From positions 44,805-70,038 of the forward strand of contig JBBBWG010016556.1 of NCBI GenBank assembly GCA_037176905.1: a DNA stretch of 25,234 nucleotides, in the 5' to 3' direction. The notes below the pieces were generated by a model that saw only the letters and a list, made by a program, of their open reading frames with translations, did not search any database and was not told the DNA's origin. This document shows, in pieces, positions 19,861-25,234 of the stretch (the stretch's first letter is position 1; each line of letters begins with the position of its first letter). The translations under genes and the position numbers were made by a program. This stretch comes from Azolla pinnata (Eukaryota; Streptophyta; Polypodiopsida; Salviniales; Salviniaceae).

Positions 19861-19919
19861 GTTTTCCTTCTGCAGTACATGAATCGAAATGCCGGATTTC
19901 CTGCCTCATTTTGCTCTTC

Positions 19920-22900
19920 TCACAAGTGCTGGAGTAGAAGGGCATGCTCCGACTCCATCGCAGTCTTATACTTTTGCTTTTCTTGCCTCGCACGAAGGGC
20001 GGTCTGAATTTGATGCTCTCTCTCGTGCATCACCCGCTCGATGTTTCCAGGTTGCACCAACAGACCCGAATATTGCATCTTCCGTGACGATGATGATGTT
20101 GAAGCTCTCGAACCCTTCTGCTCACAAAACTCCAATCACCATACGTTAAGCATCCTTTCACACAACCTAAAGAAACCACAACAGTTCTTCGAGGGATTCT
20201 ACTATTTCGCGTTTTGAAACAAATCAATCACATTTTCGAGAATTACAGATAGAAACCGTAGCTCTGAAAGATTAAAACCAGGTTTAAAGAAAAAAGAAAG
20301 ACCAAAATGTTTAAGTAAGATCCAGAGAAAAACAACAGACGTCTTAACAGATTAAAATAATGGACATCAGCTCAAAAGACCCCGCAATTTGAGAAGCACA
20401 GAAATTTTAAAATAATGAACAGCGATTGAACCAAACAATTTGAGTAAAAGTATTAAGAAAGTGGTGGAAAAGAGTACCTCTGTTTTGGCTTTATGATGTT
20501 GCATCATGAGATCAACATCATCGAATCCATGCCTCCGCTGTGTGGCTCTTGAAACATCTATATTATTTGTTATTTGAGACTTGAGGCTGGATTTTTCCTT
20601 GCTTTTGGGCTCATATTTTTTGCTTTGAGACTCCTCCCTAATATGGTCTTTTAACAGAGATTTGGTTATAGAGGGGCCATCGCTTTCTTGTTGACTCTGG
20701 CACCTTTGTGATGGTCCATGATGATTGATTATCACTGCCTTTTTAAGTAGGCTCACATTTTCCTCCTCCATTTTACCGTCATTACAATTTCCTCTTTGTG
20801 GAGACAATGCATACACTCTGTTTCTCTCCCTGCCTTTCTGCTTTGTGGTTTCTGCAACCATCTTTTGAGAGATAATCCTTGCTTGAGAAGGAAATCTCTC
20901 ACTTCTACTCCCACTTTGTACGCCGCTAGAATGCAGCAAAGATCTCTGCATGAAAACAACGCATTCTCGATGAACATCCATCCATTTTTAGTTTCATAAC
21001 TATGAAGCCATGGCTAACCAAGGATTTAATACTACATTACCACACATCATGCCTCGACGGATGCCATGTTTTATACATAAATGCCACACCACTAGTTACA
21101 ACTAGATAGCTTTGATCACATTTTAATACCAAATTTCCATACTTCGTTCTTTGATGTTGATTCACCATTTGCATGCTGAGCATCGTGATAGACCCTCTTA
21201 TGCTCCACAGTTTTGGTGTCTGAGTCAAGTATAATTCTAGCTGCAGCAGTTCCTCTGTTACATGATGATATCGAAAGCACTGTTAAGCATCACTATTATG
21301 AGATGGATGCATTCACAAGGGATAAATATTACTAGGATTGTACCCCTTCTCTTTAGCTGATTGTCCTTTCATATTGCTGGTACTTGGTATAAATTTTGGT
21401 AGACTTGACCGATCACATGCAAAAGGCAACGACTTGAAGAACTGTGAAGTTTAACATCTTCACGATGAGACAAGAGTATATAATCATGATTAATCAAATC
21501 AAATCTGAACCGATCTTGATTAATATGTTTCAGTTATGCTAATCAGACTTAACTCACATCACTTTCGAGAGCAGATGTCGCTGAACCGCGAGCATCTGGA
21601 TCAATTGCCAACAAGACATCAAGCAGCTGAAAGGCTGTTTGTGGCAATCCTTTGAACGCTTCAGCCAAGGACCTTTTATATGGTCTCTGGGGTTTGAATG
21701 CATAAGAAAGCCTGTGCTTCATCCAGTATTCCTCAGATGGAGATCCGCACAACTTGAAGATTTTGTGGAGTTGTTCAACCTGCGTAAAATAATGTCACGT
21801 GTATAATTGGAAACAATAGAATCCAAGAACACAAAGAACGTAAACTCTTCTTTAAAAGTTCAAATCCCAACTCATTAATCAGGTATGAGGACAACAGTAG
21901 AGACAGAGATTGGAGAGTTAATATTTATCTTCTACTTTTTATTGTTGAGAGTATGAACGCTACACCAGCAAAAACAATGCTCAATATATAGTAAGATATT
22001 ATATGCATCATACACATTATTTTACAGGGATTCAAAAATAAGGCTAGAGATAGGCTGGAACCAAATCTCTAGACTACTTTGTTTTTCTCCAATCAATATT
22101 GGTTAGCTCAATTACTTGCATAATTATGATGATGACAGTCCCTACCTCAGTTTTGCCGCAGAGAATAGGTTTACGGGTAAAAAGTTCCCCAAAAACACAA
22201 CCAACACTCCACAAATCTATTCCAATTCCATACTCAGTTGCTCCTAGAAGGAGCTCTGGGGGACGGTACCAAAGTGTAACAACCCGAGTTGTAAACCTTT
22301 GCTTCTTATTTGGCTGGAAAAATGTGGCCAAGCCAAAATCAGCTATCTTTAAATTTCCATTACCATCCAAGAGAAGGTTAGATCCTTTGATATCTCGATG
22401 AAGAACACCATGAGTATGGCAATATTCGAGACCTTTTAGTATCTGTAGCAAATAGCACTTCACCTAAAGAAAAAGAAAATACATTTCAAACTTTGTAAAA
22501 TCTACTAATTTGCATATGCAACTTTTCATGCTAACCTGAGGTATAGTGAGTCCCGCTTTTGAAGCAGACAAAATCTTAGACAAGTCATGATCCATGTACT
22601 CGAAAACCAAGTACAGGGTACCTGACTCTATAGATATAACCAAACCTAGAAGCCTGATTACGTTAGGATGATTAAGCCTCCGCAGTATTATGATTTCTCG
22701 AGCCATAAATCGTACACTTTCTGGCTCAAGCATATGAAAACGAACTTTCTTCAGCGCAACTACTTTTCCATTCAATAGATCTCGCCCTTTAAACACATCA
22801 CTATATGTGCCTTCTCCAATCTGCAACAGTCAACAGACAATGGGTTCCTCAGTTATGAGTATGCAAACCTGTGTATTTGTATGTTGTTGGTTATATCACT

Positions 22901-23377
22901 AAAGCACGGATGAAAGAACGTTTATAAAATCAAGAGAATAGAATTAACTGTCCAACTTCAACTTCAAGAGAGCTGAAGATGCTATCACTCAAAATGATTA
23001 AAAATATCTAAATTCCACCACTATGTAGTTTCAACAATAACCTTAGCCAACATCTCGAAAGTATCAATTTTTCTTGGAACCAAACCATTTAGCGCTTCAC
23101 CAGCAACATTTGCAAGCCATGTTGGCCATCCGGCAGCTATTTGGGCTCCTACAGCTTGATTAGGTATACTGCCGACATAGGTGCCTCTTCCATTTCCAAG
23201 TTGATTACTTGTTCTTCCTTCAGCTTCAATAAGGGCGAGTATGTCATGTTTTTGACACCCCTTATTTTGTGATCCAGATTGTGTGGAAGATAGGCCTTTA
23301 ACTGGTCCTTCCCTATAGCTACCTCTATGTGTTCCTTCTCTAGAGTCACCTCTTTGTGGCCCTTCTTTAGGAAGTTC
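19920..23377 (-). CDS. Plant CDK-like Ser/Thr protein kinase (At1g54610/CDKC-like subfamily), 5' end not found
   Basis: Eight exons give 678 residues without the N-terminus: 23377-23042, 22820-22536, 22463-22146, 21779-21558, 21441-21344, 21254-21143, 20945-20478, 20117-19920. All are GT-AG with consistent phases; the first donor (GTTATT) is weak. Before the kinase comes the subfamily signature GWPTWLANVAGEALNGLVPR. Counting from the first exon found, catalytic elements are complete: GEGTYSDV (114-121), Lys136 in VALKK, Glu154, HRDIKGSN (229-236), DFG (249-251), WYRPPE and DLWSVGC. PESVRFMAREI occupies the PSTAIRE-helix position. After the kinase, FFKSLPFACDRSSLPKF matches the subfamily's conserved tail junction, and the basic/acidic end includes MQYSGLLVQPGN and an EREHQIQTALRARQEK helix. 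Relatives usually begin MGC (lipidated). The coding exon upstream of 23377 must join in phase 0 and was not identified. An active kinase is expected; substrates are unknown. Confidence 0.9.
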
Positions 23378-24700
23378 CTACATTTAGATAAACAAAAGTG
23401 AATACCACTGAAAAAAGAGTCCATAGACCACATGGCCATAAAAATATCAAGTTACGGCAAAACAAGTTACGGTTTATATCATCTGAAACAGTCAAAAGAA
23501 CTGGTTGATACCTAAAGAAATCAAACACAATTCAAACAAGACGGTGAAAAGGGCATATATGTGCACACCATACACGATGTCTCATTCCTAAGACAATGTT
23601 GTAAAGGGTTACCGTGATGTTTTACAATAAATGTTTATTGCTAACGTATCTATGAACTTAATATTGAATTATAAATCCAAATAAACTGATTTTGCTATTA
23701 CTGAATTATAATAATATTGAGAGAACACGCGTGGACATGTAATTTATACACTAAAACAAACAAAGAATTCACGTATCTAAAAATTTAAGAGAGTGAACCA
23801 GTTCATATGAGTTGCACGACCATAAATTGGGTATAAATTTATTTAAACGTTCATATTTAAGAATATAGAAGATTTTGTTTAATAAGTAAAGGAGAACTTC
23901 ACGATATGCACCACATGAAAATATTGGTACAAGTGATAGGCCCATTCAATATGAGATGCGTAATAAAAAGAGAACTTGCAGAACAATGATGGAGAGAACG
24001 AATTTGTATGAGCTATATAGCAACATCAAGTAATCCAAAAAGTTCATATGACATTATTGACTTCTAACTTATATTGTTCATTCAACAATGATGAATAGCA
24101 ATTCATATGCCCAAACAAAATCGGCATACTAAAAAAAAAATCAAATCTTTTTTGGGAAATAGAAACTGAGACACGGAATAGTATTGAATACTAATGCATA
24201 TGGCAATTTGATATCAATTGGGTATATAGAATAGATGGAGCGAAATCACCCAAACAAATGTATAGTATGAATCAAATTAAATATTTCATAGAAAAAAAAA
24301 AGTACTGATTCACAAAAATGCGTATTAATTCATGTGGGAATTCAAACTTCAGTTGTTTAAAACCGAAACAACGGATGCTTCCAATTTCTGAGATATTAAC
24401 AGAACGATTAGAAAGGGGATATGGCATTGTATCCAATACCTTCTTGGACGGTTTGAAGCCTAAGAATTTCAGCATTCCTTTATGCGTCAGGAACACTTTG
24501 CTGTATATTGATATATCTGTACTGACGACCTACCTATGTAGCATGATTACTACTACTACCACTACTAGTACAAACACCGCAACTATGGATCTAGTCTCTT
24601 CCTAAGCATTTACATTTAGGGCTGCCGAATGTAAAGAAAGGAAGATTGGGTGGCACTTCTACTAGTGATACGAGAACAGCTACAACTACAACTTCTCTCT
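23378..24700. other. AT-rich region upstream of the kinase exons, no clear gene
   Basis: It should contain the kinase gene's first intron and perhaps its N-terminal exon on the minus strand. I searched for an MGC start (complement of ATGGGNTG) and saw none. Frames at 24272-24496 (minus) and 24318-24605 (plus) overlap each other and resemble no family. A short ACT/ACC trinucleotide run lies near 24550-24567. Confidence 0.5.
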
Positions 24701-24891
24701 TTGACTGCTCATCTTCTCGTCTGGATGTAAGGGAGAAGGGCAGCGAGCGATGGAATCGGCAGGATGGACAAAGATGGTACATTGAAGGGGCTTAAGGCTC
24801 CCATTGTTGCAAAATGAGGAAAGAGCAAGGAAGGAGGAGGGGGAAGAAAACAGAAGAGATGAGAGAGAGGGAAACAGAAGAAGGGCGTCAC

Positions 24892-24977
24892 CTGGTAGTA
24901 TTATATGCGGATCCGGGAGAAGAAGGTGATGGCGACGACGAGGGGAGGAGCACTTCCTTCACGTTCCATGGATCCAT
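24892..24977 (-). other. Candidate first exon upstream of the kinase gene
   Basis: A minus-strand ATG at 24977 begins MDPWNVKEV, then a Ser/Pro-rich stretch, and reaches a donor-like ACCAG/GTGACG at 24892/24891. Joining it to an acceptor-like CTTACATCCAG/ACGAG (exon starting at 24720) keeps the frame open as REDEQSKREVVVVAVL. That second piece would still have to splice in phase 0 to the exon at 23377; donors such as CTC/GTATCA would fit. The peptide lacks the usual MGC start, so it could equally be leader sequence or another gene. Confidence 0.2.
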
Positions 24978-24992
24978 CGCGCAACAACAGGG

Positions 24993-25152
24993 TCTTCTTC
25001 TTCTTCTTCTTCTTCTTCTTCTTTCTTTCTTCTTCTTCTTCTTCTTCTTCTTCTTCTTTTTCCTTCTTCTTCTTCTTCTTCTTCTTCTTCTTCTTTCTTC
25101 TTCTTTTTCTTCTTCTTTTTCCTTCTTCTTCTTCTTCTTCTTCTTCTTCTTC
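24993..25152. repeat. (TTC)n/(GAA)n tract
   Basis: About 160 bp of almost pure TTC trinucleotides on the + strand, with a few TTTCTT or TTTTTCC interruptions. All six reading frames across it give runs of Phe, Leu, Ser, Lys, Glu or Arg and are not evidence of coding. Confidence 0.95.
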
Positions 25153-25234
25153 TCCTGTGCAAATATCTCCATTGTCCCCAAAAATGATTTGATCTGAGTT
25201 TTGTTTTCTCCAATCTTGCCCAAAATGTTTTGAT

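Noticed and set aside
22099..22401. 100-codon plus-strand frame opposite the kinase exon
   Set aside because: It is a shadow of the kinase catalytic exon on the other strand.
24888..25223. 111-codon minus-strand frame with poly-Lys/Arg/Glu
   Set aside because: Most of it is the GAA tract; only the last ~29 codons (MDPWNVKEV onward) are kept as a low-confidence exon candidate.

Overview
This window looks like nuclear DNA of a seed plant, most likely a flowering plant. The evidence is plant-type gene families (a membrane-anchored glutaredoxin-domain protein, a WRC/RING/JmjC protein and a plant CDK-like kinase), GT-AG introns, and degenerate Arabidopsis-type telomere repeats (AAACCCTAA). I cannot name the species.

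Layout. Bases 1-5600 hold no recognisable gene. They are a cluster of unrelated tandem repeats: a ~195-bp repeat with ~60-bp sub-units, a (GA)35 tract, a CCCTAATCAGCCC minisatellite, a GATCGAGCTCGAA satellite, TA microsatellites, and a 1.9-kb composite array of telomere-like units carrying a conserved 20-bp box. The CCCTAA strand is the + strand in both telomere-like arrays. Next comes an intronless glutaredoxin-domain gene (6853-8832, +) with a pyrimidine-rich leader. A 14-exon gene for a WRC/RING/JmjC protein of the KDM3/JMJ25 class follows on the minus strand (10162-16827). I rebuilt it exon by exon: every junction is GT-AG, all phases agree, and it predicts 927 residues. Its first Fe(II)-ligand His is replaced by Arg.

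Upstream of that gene's start are palindromic 43-bp repeats, then a plus-strand fragment of a W2 (eIF5-type) C-terminus with its own tail sequence, bracketed by near-identical A-rich repeats. A region of irregular 35-60-bp repeats (18240-19860) leads to the 3' end of a minus-strand plant CDK-like kinase gene (19920-23377, eight exons, 678 residues). Its N-terminal exon I could not place with confidence. The right edge carries a 160-bp GAA/TTC tract.

The genes do not form a pathway. Two points may matter biologically: a JmjC protein that looks unable to bind iron normally but keeps its WRC and RING zinc modules, and a dense telobox plus GA-repeat block upstream of the glutaredoxin gene, the motif combination known to attract Polycomb factors in plants.
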